A stretch of DNA of 64,000 bases from Enoplosus armatus (lineage: Eukaryota; Chordata; Actinopteri; Centrarchiformes; Enoplosidae): the NCBI RefSeq assembly GCF_043641665.1, contig NC_092195.1:21294774-21358773 (forward strand), in the 5' to 3' direction. The notes under the pieces were generated by a model. It worked only from the letters and a program-made list of their open reading frames with translations. It made no database searches and was not told where the DNA came from. The first letter of the stretch is position 1; every line of letters starts with the position of its first letter. The position numbers and the translations under genes are program-made. Shown here in pieces: positions 27,800 through 37,165 of this stretch.

Positions 27800-28168
27800 T
27801 CCTGTGAACCGTCTCCTATTGTTCTGTTAGGTGTGACCAGCATACTCTGATGAGTCAACATACCTCTCTGAATATGATTATATAACAAACTGTCAGCTGA
27901 CTGTTTTAAATCACCATGGTATTTCAGTTTTTCTTTATTGTTTACATACTAACACTGATATTTGAGACACAATGACCACAACCTGGAACTCATATACCAA
28001 CCTGATTCTGCCAAAACACAAGCACATTTCCTGCTTTATACTCACTTGCAGGTCTAAAGCAAACTTTTTTCAAAACACTACACACAGCAAATGTTGCACA
28101 TTTGTTCAATTTGCAATCAGAGCTTTAGCACTAAAAGGACCACAGGTGAGCTTTTCTGTTTTGGAGCG

Positions 28169-28258
28169 ATGGATGCCAACAAAGGAGAGAGAGGCATAGC
28201 AAGTGGAGTGAGAATAGGAGGACGAGGAAGAGCAAGAGCAAGGACCACCATGGTCTAA
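28169..28258 (+). pseudogene. Possible decayed N-terminus of a Tc1/IS630-type transposase
   Basis: ATG at 28169 opens 29 codons that include an Arg/Gly-rich segment (VRIGGRGRARARTTMV) and stop at TAA 28256-28258. Basic RG-rich N-termini of this kind occur in a family of fish DNA transposons. No DDE-domain residues remain, and flanks to either side (about 28.0-28.5 kb) may belong to the same element. Chance is possible. Confidence 0.3.
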
Positions 28259-28560
28259 CAATGAGGGAGGCTGGGTAGAGAGTACAACTAAACTCAGCAA
28301 GTTCACAGTAGCGTCCATTGTCCAGACTTTCTGAAATGAGAACAGTTAAGAAATCGGAGGATCTGTGGAGTGTTGCCTTTTGTGTGTTTTAGATGTGTGT
28401 GTAGAGCTCTGAGAACAAGAGGTATGCTTTCAGAAAATGTCTGTAAACAATTGAGAAAAACTGTAAAATAAGTTCTCCCAACAACTAACCCCAACTCCTT
28501 CCTAAATAACAAAACAGGTTGTTTGTCAGTGTCAGTGTTCCGATGTTGGCATGACCATGA

Positions 28561-28627
28561 TGACAAATATCAACCTCATGGTGGCGCTAGATGAAACTCA
28601 GTGGGATTCATCCTCTGGGGACCATTA
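28561..28627 (-). repeat. Fragment of a common dispersed teleost repeat, inverted
   Basis: Read on the minus strand it gives CCCCAGAGGATGAATCCCAC and later CTAGCGCCACCATGAGGTTG. The same two sequence blocks occur in the plus orientation at 36629-36735 and 37090-37165. Class unknown. Confidence 0.5.
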
Positions 28628-29470
28628 CAGTTTTTTTTCACTGGTTACACCATTTCTCAATACTGACTTCACTCTTCACACAGTGAGTTAGCACAACAGC
28701 AGTCGTTGATTTGACACAACATGCATTCAGTGACCACGTTTCAAATTTCATGAATTGTTTTCTCACTCAAACTCAACCACCACCAAACCTCTGTGCATCT
28801 ACTCTCAATTTAGCTCATGTTTACATACTATTTTAAAAGTTGAATTTATGTTCAAAACCAAAAAACATGAATTATTGAAAAATTTATTTGTATTGCATTA
28901 CTTATAGATATAAAGTCTACTGTAAATGGACCCTGTGCTATGTTTATTGATGCTCTGATGCTTTTAACTTGTTAAAGAGATTATACTTATAATATTCACA
29001 TTTTTGATATGGTCACTGACTATTCTAAATCTCGCCTAAAGGTTTTTCTGCCAAATGAACAATCAGGTTTTTTGATGAAGGGAAGTCAAAACTATCATCT
29101 CCTTTTTTACTTCCACATTTTTACGATTGAATTCTGACTTACGAAGTGATCACCTGCTGATTTCAGCACCACAGAAATATCACAATGACCCACATGATGT
29201 ACAATAGTAACAAAGAAAGATCATTAAAGTCAATAAACCCAAAGTCAGACAGTTAAAATGTGAAATGTCACGTCAGAAAAATGTCACAGTACATGTATGA
29301 CGTGTTACAGTCAGCAATTGCTAAATTCATAGCGGTTACGTATCAGTGGGACAAAAGCAGAGAAGGGGTGAGTAATGAAAAAGGTTCTCGCTCACACCTT
29401 TAATTATTACTTATACTGTACCTGCACATATTTCTCTGGCCTTTGTCCTCGGTCATTTAAAATACATGCT
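28628..29470. other. Upstream flank of the small mucin gene, nothing recognised
   Basis: AT-rich sequence with no array or exon-like frame. It may include distal promoter sequence of the small gene, but no site can be singled out. Confidence 0.35.
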
Positions 29471-29478
29471 AATAAAAG
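29471..29478 (+). promoter_or_regulatory. TATA-like box of the small mucin gene
   Basis: AATAAAAG lies about 30 bp before a plausible start near 29500 and about 80 bp before a good splice donor. It is proposed from position and sequence only. Confidence 0.3.
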
Positions 29479-29499
29479 AGGAGCTGAAATCAGAGGACA

Positions 29500-29551
29500 T
29501 CACAACTTCCTTCAGTGCAGTGGACGACATTCACACAGAGAACAGAACCCT
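29500..29551 (+). other. Proposed 5' noncoding exon of the small mucin gene
   Basis: A strong donor (CCCT|GTAAGTAC) has its GT at 29552. The matching acceptor TTATTTTTCAG ends at 30126, giving an intron of about 575 bp before the coding start exon. The 5' end is a guess from the TATA-like site. Confidence 0.4.
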
Positions 29552-29730
29552 GTAAGTACTTCCATTATGTTGTATTTGAATTTGTATTTCTTTTCCAAGA
29601 GGGAGATTATTTGTAGCAATGAACATGCAATAATTTATTTTAATTATCTAATGTATTTAAAGCAGGATTTCTCATTTTATTTTATTTCCCTATTATCCCA
29701 ATAGAGTTTTCAATTGACAGTATGGTATAT

Positions 29731-29860
29731 ATCAGAATCAGAAATACTTTATTGATCTATTGGGAAATTACACAGTTACAGGTGTAGAAAGTAGAAAGTT
29801 GCATACATTTAGAAATGAGAAGTATGTACAAATATAAGATATAGAAAATAAAACAGGAAG
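29731..29860 (-). mobile_element. Retroposon tail fragment, inverted, in intron 1
   Basis: ATCAGAATCAGAAATACTTT followed by ATTGATCTATTGGGAAATTA is the reverse complement of the same class of tail seen at 26640-26670 (GGGATCAATAAA). It recurs widely in teleosts (recalled pattern). Confidence 0.5.
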
Positions 29861-29947
29861 AAACATGTAATATGTTACTCTACCTTGTTTTATTGTATTC
29901 CAGTGTTTTTTAATCAGTTTAAATGTTTAAATATTTTCATACAATTT

Positions 29948-30023
29948 GATGTGAAGAACTTTGAGCTGCATTGAATGTATGAAACGTGCTATACAAATAC
30001 AGTTTACTATTATACTATTATTC
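29948..30023 (+). mobile_element. Second retroposon tail fragment in intron 1
   Basis: GATGTGAAGAACTTTGAGCT, then GTATGAAACGTGCTATACAA, then ATACAGTTTACTATTATACT resemble the end of a common fish non-LTR retroposon whose tail reads GTGCTATATAAATAAAGTTT. It points towards the fragment at 29731-29860. Confidence 0.5.
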
Positions 30024-30159
30024 TTTAAACATATTACTAATGTAAATGTAAATACATTAAAATAGTGTGGCACTCTTGTAGGATGGAAGATTTACGTACC
30101 TGAAAATTACCAATGTTATTTTTCAGAGATCAGAGAAGAGAAACTCTAACTGCATCAAC

Positions 30160-31031
30160 ATGATTGCAAAGATTTGTGTCGTCCTTCTTCTGGTTGTTGG
30201 TAAGAGAAACTTTCATCCCAAATAAAGTTGTTCAGTTTGAAAAATGTGAAACTGATCCAGCATTTTCTACCAGCCTCTGGCAACGCACAGACCACCGCTG
30301 CTCCACCAACCACCGCTGCTCCACCAACCACAGCTGCAGCACCAACCACAGCTGCTCCACCAACCACCGCTGCTCCACCAACCACAGCTGCAGCACCAAC
30401 CACTGCTGCAGCACCAACCACAGCTGCAGCACCAACCACAGCTGCTCCACCAACCACAGCTGCAGCACCAACCACCGCTGCAGCACCAACCACCGCTGCT
30501 CCACCAACCACAGCTGCTCCACCAACCACAGCTGCAGCACCAACCACCGCTGCTCCACCAACCACTGCTGCAGCACCAACCACCGCTGCAGCACCAACCA
30601 CAGCTGCTCCACCAACCACAGCTGCAACACCAACCACCGCTGCAGCACCAACCACCGCTGCTCCACCAACCACAGCTGCTCCACCAACCACAGCTGCAGC
30701 ACCAACCACCGCTGCTCCACCAACCACCGCTGCTCCACCAACCACAGCTGCAGCACCAACCACAGCTGCAGCACCAACCACAGCTGCAGCACCAACCACT
30801 GCTGCAGCACCAACCACAGCTGCTCCACCAACCACCGCTGCTCCACCAACCACAGCTGCAGCACCAACCACTGCTGCAGCACCAACCACAGCTGCTCCAC
30901 CAACCACTGCTGCAGCACCAACCACAGCTGCTCCACCAACCACAGCAGCCGCCTCCTCCGCCCTCATCAACAAAGTCAGTCTCATGTCAGTTGTGGTGGC
31001 TGTGACGACACATGTACTTCGCTCATGTTGA
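30160..31031 (+). CDS. Small GPI-anchored mucin-like protein, two coding exons
   Basis: The coding sequence is join(30160..30199, 30274..31031), 265 residues. Exon 1 encodes MIAKICVVLLLVV and the first base of an Ala codon. The donor is G|GTAAGAG and the acceptor TTTTCTACCAG, a 74-bp phase-1 intron typical of fish. Splicing creates a complete signal peptide, MIAKICVVLLLVVASGNAQ, with likely cleavage near SGNA. Residues after it form 36 hexapeptides TTAAPP or TTAAAP (one TTAATP), a dense O-glycosylation substrate. The end is SSALINK followed by a moderately hydrophobic stretch and Arg-Ser-Cys, matching the giant protein's tail. The start is chosen because it is the only ATG giving a signal peptide that splices into the TTAA frame. 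Known for the layout: secreted, heavily glycosylated, membrane-anchored proteins. Exact function unknown; the splice model is by eye. Confidence 0.78.
30291..30938 (+). repeat. 18-bp tandem array, 36 copies
   Basis: There are two main unit types: ACCACCGCTGCTCCACCA (TTAAPP) and ACCACAGCTGCAGCACCA (TTAAAP), with ACC/ACA/ACT variation at the second Thr codon. The length is exactly 36 x 18 bp. Because no unit holds a stop in any frame, all three plus frames and minus frames stay open across it. Confidence 0.92.
30954..31031 (+). other. Probable GPI signal of the small mucin, shared with the giant mucin
   Basis: Ser-Ser-Ala (30954-30962) is followed by LINKVS, a hydrophobic stretch LMSVVVAVTTHVL and a short Arg-Ser-Cys end. 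The hydrophobic part is weaker than in the giant protein. The 11 bases TCATCAACAAA and residues SSA-INK are identical in both genes. Confidence 0.55.
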
Positions 31032-31700
31032 AGTGATAAAGATTGAAGGATTTGTATGAAGACTTGCTGTAAATAAGATGATACGCTCATTGGGGGCCGG
31101 GCAGCTCTGTTCTGTCATGGTAGATGCAGTGTGGTACATTTCGGAATGTTTTTTATTCTATCCTCACGTGAACTATTGCAGTCAATGGAAAACGTTGACA
31201 TGTCTATGTTGTCCAGATGAAGTACACAAACTCTCAGAATTTGGTCTTGAATTTTTGACACTAGTTTGAAACCTGCCTTTTCATGCATGGACAGCTGTGT
31301 TAGTGTGGAGCCACCTCAGAATGAGTCTTATAGCTACTCTGGCATCGTGTTGTATGAACTGGAGACACATGACTTCAACATTTAATGATGATTTTGGTCT
31401 GGACAGTTCTGCTGATGGACCCTCCTGTATTTCTCATTTGTCTTCCTCCTCTTCCTTTTGTCATCTTCCTCCTCAAAATGCCCGGCCCTGACTCATTGCT
31501 GGACAGCAGCTATAATTATTATTTTTTGTTTGTGTGGAGGAAGGGTGGAGTGTGTTTGTACTGTACTGTTGTGTCCCTCCTGGAGTCTATAATTAACGTC
31601 TGTGATGGAGGACTCTAATGTTCTGGTTCAGAGGCCAGTGAGTGAATCTGCCAAATATTAACTTGATGATTTTTACAATAAAGGTTTTGCAAAGTTATTA
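31032..31700 (+). other. 3' untranslated region of the small mucin gene
   Basis: Non-repetitive sequence from the stop to the AATAAA at 31677. Open frames here (31078-31618) are short and unremarkable. Confidence 0.5.
31677..31682 (+). terminator. Polyadenylation signal AATAAA of the small mucin gene
   Basis: AATAAA lies 646 bp after the stop and is followed within 30 bp by a T-rich stretch. It is the first canonical hexamer I see after the stop. Confidence 0.55.
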
Positions 31701-31794
31701 CGTTTTTACTAATTACTTTAATATTAGTTAGAAAACTCCTATAATATTTGATAATATGAAATATTCATGAGTGGTAAGACACAATTAAAAGATT

Positions 31795-31813
31795 TATATA
31801 TATATATATATAT
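31795..31813. repeat. (TA)n microsatellite
   Basis: Nineteen bases of alternating T and A. Confidence 0.9.
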
Positions 31814-32490
31814 CATTAATATTTATTAGGAGATGAGACACTCGGCCAACCTACTTCATCAGACTGTGTGGGTGTTTTTTGAACAGATTTGATTGACATC
31901 TCCCAGCAAACAACTAATGTCCAGATACAAGCTTTTTCCAGTGCTTTTAACCACAACACATAGTCTTCATCAATGGACGAAGTTTGCTCAATTGACACTG
32001 AGATGGATCTGTTGACATGCAAGGCCAGCAATTGTTATGATTTTATCCACAGCACTTTTAAGTTAAAGTTATGAATCTATTGCTGAATGGCAGCCACTGT
32101 GGTCACAAGTGGGATAAAGGTACATCATAAAACATATGAACAGCACAGGAACAGAGAAGTGTTCATAATTCAGTGAAATGAGTCAGTAATGCCTGTCAAA
32201 AGTTTTGCTACTACAACCAGTAGCTTGGTGGCTAATGGCTAATGTTAGGTAATGCTCATAAACTCCTGAGTGTGTATAAATGAGCAAGAGTGACAGCAGC
32301 AATAGTCCCGCCCATGGCACTGATTGGCTCAACATTAGTCCCCCCCCCCACAGTGCTCATTGGATCATTTTCAACTGAGAAACTGCTGTTTCAGTTCATG
32401 ATGCCAGACCAGAAGCAGCCAACTTGGTGGAGTGGGCAGATTCAGAAGGTCTGGATCCAGGCAATACTTGCAAATGAAATGTGTTGAATT
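31814..32490. other. Intergenic, nothing recognised
   Basis: Contains a C run (32341-32350) but no supported gene. Confidence 0.4.
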
Positions 32491-33028
32491 TTAACCCATA
32501 AGAACCCATGGTGACACCAGTGTAACACACACGTCAAAGGCCCCAGAATCTTCCTTATACAGCTTTGTGCTTGATTTTAACTCATTAAGTCCCTAAGAGA
32601 CATATAGGAAACATCCTGGTGTGGTGGTCATGTCGCAGTCATGTGACTGTGGCAGGTCGGGACCTTTTCAAAATGGTGGTGTGACATGTAAACACAAGTG
32701 AAGGAAGCAACTCATTTCAAAAAGCCCGTATTTTGATACTGAAGGTAAGTTAAAACCCATTTAACGATTCTAATGCTTTAATAGTGTCTCCTGTATACAG
32801 TCAACCTGTTTTGACCATGTTTCTTGAACAAATTAATATAAAACAATAAAACAAGTAAATTTACCATAAACGCCCAACGTAACGTATATGTACCATCGCA
32901 GATCTTTGACATTAAGGGGTAGTATAAAAAAAACCCATCAGAAATGTCTTCAATGTGGTCCACTTGGTCTGTGGTGTATTCCACAGTTTTCCTTTGAGGG
33001 GAAATGGGTCTGGGTTCTTATGGGTTAA
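32491..33028. mobile_element. piggyBac-type non-autonomous element (MITE)
   Basis: TTAA (32491-32494) precedes CCCATAAGAACCCA (32495-32508). Its exact reverse complement TGGGTTCTTATGGG (33011-33024) is followed by TTAA (33025-33028). A TTAA target duplication plus termini beginning CCC is the hallmark of the piggyBac superfamily. The 530-bp interior has no transposase frame. A donor-like GAAGGTAAGTTA near 32740 hints that it is a deletion derivative of an autonomous element. The perfect terminal match suggests a fairly young insertion. Confidence 0.8.
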
Positions 33029-33073
33029 ATACATTACAAGAACACTGGCACAAACAGCTCCTCCCCCAACATG

Positions 33074-33079
33074 TTTATT
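33074..33079 (-). terminator. Polyadenylation signal AATAAA on the minus strand
   Basis: Plus-strand TTTATT reads AATAAA on the minus strand, about 100 bp past the stop of the minus-strand exon at 33176-33306. It lies 46 bp from the right end of the piggyBac-type element. Confidence 0.45.
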
Positions 33080-33175
33080 AGACCCCAGAGAAACACACAA
33101 TGAGTTTTGTTGAGTCACACTGACTGTAAACAGATACTCCACAGAGCACCTTTCTGGGTCACGGTGGCAGCAGAA

Positions 33176-33306
33176 TCAGTAAGGTAACCCATGTACTCCT
33201 GGGTCAGAGAAAAGCTCCAGCCAGTACTTGGTCTGCCTCAGGATCTCCTCCCAGTTGTACGAGCCTGGACGAGTCCTGCTCAGGTGCTGAACCACCTCAA
33301 CTGCCT
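33176..33306 (-). CDS. Probable last coding exon of an unrecognised gene (partial or pseudogene)
   Basis: On the minus strand a pyrimidine-rich acceptor (CTCCTTATTCTTCTTAAAAAG) opens 43 codons beginning EAVEVVQHLSRTRPGSY and continuing NWEEILRQTKYWLELFSDP before GVHGLPY and TGA. The exon could instead begin at 33304, after AAAAGAG. Composition, charge pattern and Trp/Tyr content look like a genuine folded protein, not repeat-derived sequence. Shifting by one base after SDP gives another protein-like stretch (EYMGYLTDSAATVTQ). The present frame may therefore carry a one-base change, or the downstream frame is chance. A polyadenylation signal follows. I do not recognise the family and could not assemble the upstream exons, which should lie at higher coordinates. 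Confidence 0.45.
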
Positions 33307-33309
33307 CTT

Positions 33310-34059
33310 TTTAAGAAGAATAAGGAGTGTTTGTTTTGTTCTGATTCCCTTACAGCGTCACTAAGGGTGAGTTCAGACAAACAAACAATAAAAAACACCA
33401 ACGGACTTTTGGGCCTGAATTATATTGAAAGCTCAACAATATCTGACTGTGAAGAGCAGCAGCACCCTCTGCTGGAGGAATGATGGTCTGACTCTGACAG
33501 AAACCCATACTAATGTAAGACTGTGTGATTTAATGCAGTTTGGTGTTACAGTCTACAAGCAACCTGTTAGCTATTTAACTGAGAAGCTCTGATCCTGATG
33601 GTTTCCATATTTCCTATTGGTTTGACAAAAGAGACAACATTCAACCTGACCGTCACTTGCATGTCTTTGTAGTAGTTTTGCATCTGGGGCCCCTGGGCCT
33701 GCGCCAGGTAGGCCATTCAGTAATTGATCCATGTTCATCATCTGACGCACTTTGCTCATTTGTAATATCTATCAGCCAATAAATCTTTCACCGTGTCTTC
33801 CAATGTCTTGGAAGCTCTATTTCCTACAGTTTGTGAGCGATTCCTCCGATAATAGGAAAAGTCTAAAAACACTGGTGTTGCCTTTTCCACGCTGCTATTT
33901 CACACAGGAGGACTAACACAGCGTTAGAATCCCTGTAGCAAAACAACCAAAAAACATAATTCTGGGCACCTGCTCAGTTAATCTTCCCAGACAAATAGAG
34001 GTTTGTTTCAAGTTTCATTCACTTTTATCAGAATTGTATTTTTTAGACCCAAAAAGAGC
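33310..34059. other. Intergenic or intronic, one weak exon candidate
   Basis: If the minus-strand exon at 33176-33306 is real, this is its upstream intron. The segment 33645-33765 holds a short minus-strand frame discussed in the findings. Nothing else is recognised. Confidence 0.3.
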
Positions 34060-34770
34060 AATTAGAAAAGCCTTGGAGAATGGAAGGTTCTCAGTAAATA
34101 CACAGAGCCGACAGGTACTTCAGGCATCTGGGAGAGAGGGGGGTTATCAGCAAATACACAGAACCAACACGTAGTTTAGGAGGTCTGGGAGTGTGGAGCA
34201 TTCTCAGTAAATACACAGAGCCGGAAGGAAGTTCAGATGGTTTGGTGTAAGTGTTGCCATAGAATACACAGAGCCAGCAGATAGTCCAATAGGCTTGTAT
34301 GGAGTGTTCCTAGCAAATACTCTGAGCCGGCAGATACTTACAGACATAGTAGTTCAGGAGGTGGTTTCGTAGAGTGAAGCGCTGCCAGAGAATACACAGA
34401 GCCAGTGTGTTGTTCAGCATTACTGGGCAGTTAAAGGTTTCTTGCTGCTATGGAGCAGTTGGGTCCCACATGAGACCCACATACAGTGTTACTCCACAGG
34501 GCACCTTTAAGCAGGACTGGGAGTGTAGAGTTTTCCCAACAAAGACAGGGTTCAGGTTCAGGGTGCCTGATATTGTGGAGCATTCCCAGCAAATACACAG
34601 ACCCCATTGGTACATCAGGGGGCTGGGAGTGCCAAGCTGTCTCAGGAAATGCACACAGCCAGCGAGAATTCAGGGGCCTGGTAATGTGGGCGTTTTCAGA
34701 AAATACACAGAGCCGGTTGGTAACTCAGGGAAGCATTCCCAGGATTTACACACAGCCGGTCTTGCTCAGT
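34060..34770. repeat. Degenerate ~55-bp minisatellite
   Basis: The core AATACACAGAGCC recurs near 34096, 34152, 34209, 34262, 34315 (as AATACTCTGAGCC), 34390, 34591, 34647, 34701 and 34743. Most spacings are 53-57 bp. Each core is followed by a GG-AGGTA-TTCAGG and a TCTGGGAGTGTGGAGC-like stretch. Units differ at many positions, so the array is old. The plus-strand frames of 157 and 121 codons across it are by-products. Confidence 0.8.
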
Positions 34771-36628
34771 TCCCTGTGTTGCCCAATCATGAGTGTGCCC
34801 AGAAAAGCCACAGTTTGTATTTGTTGGCAGGTGAACAGTCACTCTGAGTGACACATTCAGCTCTGACTGTGTGTTCAGGTGTAATGGAAGACTTCCAGCT
34901 ATATTTCAATACACTCTGGCGAATTACAAACTAGTTGTAAAAACAGACTGTTTAAAGGACTTACTGATTATCAATATGTGCCATAAGTTACACTGAGGAT
35001 AAAAACTGGTTCAGGAATCTCTTCGGATCTCATTTCTGTAGGTAGACAGTACGTTATGTATATTTCCTCCCCTGAACTTAGTCTGTAAGGTAACCATGGC
35101 GCGTCCTTAATCAAGTGTTTCTCATTCTGTCTTGTTCTGTTTATAATTGATTCTATAATTTATTTTGTTGCCTTTTTTATGCAGTTTCTGTGTGTGTATC
35201 AGCTATGATATTGATCTTGATCTCGAGGTAGCTGTTGTCTGTAAATCACTGCTGCGTCTCTTTGTCACCTTTAAATCAAATACTAATCTCCAGTCGTTTC
35301 CCCTCTCTACTGAAAAGAAATAAAACAGAAGAACAGGTGGCATGGCACGTATTAGTCCTACTTTTTTGGGAAGCTGTGCCACCAGAATGAGACTGGGTGG
35401 AGTCCAGCAGTCTCTAGTGGCCTTTTTGTCCTCAGCTGCTTGTTACAAACCTGAAAGGATCAACAGGGTTTGAGAGACAAAAGACTGACAAACACACTGG
35501 GTGGACGTCAGAATCACCATGTTCAACGCACTGGAACGCATTCTCAGAACATGGTTCTTAAAATAGTATCATGACAAGTTCAAAGAAATCGCTCTGAAAC
35601 TGGAATGAAGATGTAGATTTCAAAAGGGAACCAGAGGAATTAGTGAGTCATCAGTGTTTTTAAACCTTAAATTTCACTCATTCGCTCCTCTAAGCAGCAG
35701 CAGAGCAGCCAGGAGTGAAGTGCCTTGCTCATGGGCTTTTATTTAATCAGAGTAGCTTCACTAATGCGCTTTTATTCTGAAGAAACAAGCTGTTCACATT
35801 CACACATATACAAACATTCACATCAAATATCCATTCACTTTGTAACCCCCCCCCAGCCTTGATGTCAGTATTATTATTACAAATTCAATGTTTGCAAACC
35901 TGAACGTGACCTTTGACTCTTCGCTTGATCTAATGTATCTTTAAAAATTCATTGAATGATCCAGAATCTATTAATATTGTTCATTTCTAAAGTTTCAGCT
36001 GGACCAGGATGTCTCAGCTCACGTACACAACTGGTTTCCAAAGTAGCTGAAGTGAGCTCAGAGAAACTTTCCTCCTTCAGCGTGAACGTGAAAACAAACA
36101 TCATTATCACGACAAGTTAAACACATCTGAGTTGAGTGGGACTTTAAAAATACTTTGAGAAACATGTTTCAGTCCTGCATGATGATAAACCTTTTGAAGC
36201 TGTGTATGTGGTCTAAACTGTAGTCCTCTGCTGCCCCTGGCTTCGTTCTCAGGGATTAGCAGTCTCCAGAGGTGGACACAATAACAGGAACACCAGTGTA
36301 ACATACTGCAGTACTTATTACAAAACCACAAACTGCAGCCTCCAACTGCGAGACAAACGGAGGAGAATGATGAGAACTGCGTCCGATTGTATTTTGTAAA
36401 TCCAGTTTTTATCTCTCAATTTTGTATTGAGAGGCTCATCGTCTGTAATCTTTAATTCGTTCTTCTGTGTTGATGTGTGACTGCTGTTTGGACCCATGGC
36501 CCAAACTGCACTGTGTCAATGTGAAGCAACCGCACATGATTATACCTCATCTACTGACCACAGAAGAAGACGAAGAGCCGATCACCACAAAATGAAATCT
36601 CAAATAACTGTAGGCTGAATGAAATCTG
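34771..36628. other. Intergenic, nothing recognised
   Basis: Unique sequence with a short C run near 35847. No exon with both splice sites and protein-like content was found. Confidence 0.35.
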
Positions 36629-36735
36629 TTGGTTCTGCCAACGCGTTGGTCCACAGTGAAATATCTCAACTACTAGCGGACAAATTTGCATGAAATTCTC
36701 TCCAGAGGATGACTCGCCTGCCTTTTCTCTTTCAA
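36629..36735 (+). repeat. Dispersed teleost repeat fragment
   Basis: TTGGTCCACAGTGAAATATC, TCAACTACTAGCGGACAAAT and CTCCAGAGGATGACTCGCC match a repeat I recall from many teleost genomes. It begins at a 12-bp palindrome, CCAACGCGTTGG (36638-36649). No coding content. Confidence 0.5.
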
Positions 36736-37089
36736 AACACATTTTCTGGCTTTTTATGTGTTTATCATACAGGAAATGAGGGGAAAGAGAGAGAGGGATT
36801 AAACCTCCAGGCCACGGTGATGGGTCCAGACTTTATCTGGGGTGCACACACACACAAATAGACCTATAAACAAAAGTCCGGTTTTCTCCTCAAACAGTTC
36901 GACTAAGGTTCCGCCTCTGACCGGGCAGATAGCCAATCATAGTTTGGGATAATGGAGTGGCACCTGGGGAGGCCACTCCCTGGACACGCCCCTGCTGGGC
37001 CACCATCAGGCCAAAATGTGCTTGTGTGCACAGGAAGTGTCCAAATCTACTGCACAGGTTTTCACGAGGTTAACTGAGCACCTTGAGAC

Positions 37090-37165
37090 TCTCCAGAGAA
37101 TGAAGCATTTCTATTGTAATCCTGTGATCTTTCCTCTAGCGCCACCCTCAGGACAAACTTTACCA
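37090..37165 (+). repeat. Second fragment of the same dispersed repeat
   Basis: CTCCAGAGAATGAAGCATTT is followed by CCTGTGATCTTTCCTCTAGC and GCCACCCTCAGGACAAACTT. This is the same order of blocks as in the copy at 28561-28627 when that is reverse-complemented. Confidence 0.5.

Noticed and set aside
27370..27888. 172-codon minus-strand frame
   Set aside because: It runs through the hairpin and the retroposon-tail fragment and has no protein-like pattern.
30291..30938. Antifreeze glycoprotein gene
   Set aside because: Antifreeze glycoproteins have Thr-Ala-Ala/Pro tripeptides separated by short cleavable spacers. Here the unit is a hexapeptide with paired Thr, there are no spacers, and the end is anchor-like.
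30155..31090. Cys/Ser/Thr/Asn/His frame, Val/Gly/Ala frame and Gln/Leu/Trp frame over the small gene's repeat
   Set aside because: All follow from an 18-bp unit with no stop in any frame. Only the TTAA frame joins a signal peptide by good splice sites and ends in the shared tail.
34374..34851. Plus-strand frames of 157 and 121 codons
   Set aside because: They lie in the 55-bp minisatellite, whose unit length and drift leave frames open by chance. There is no splice or start context.
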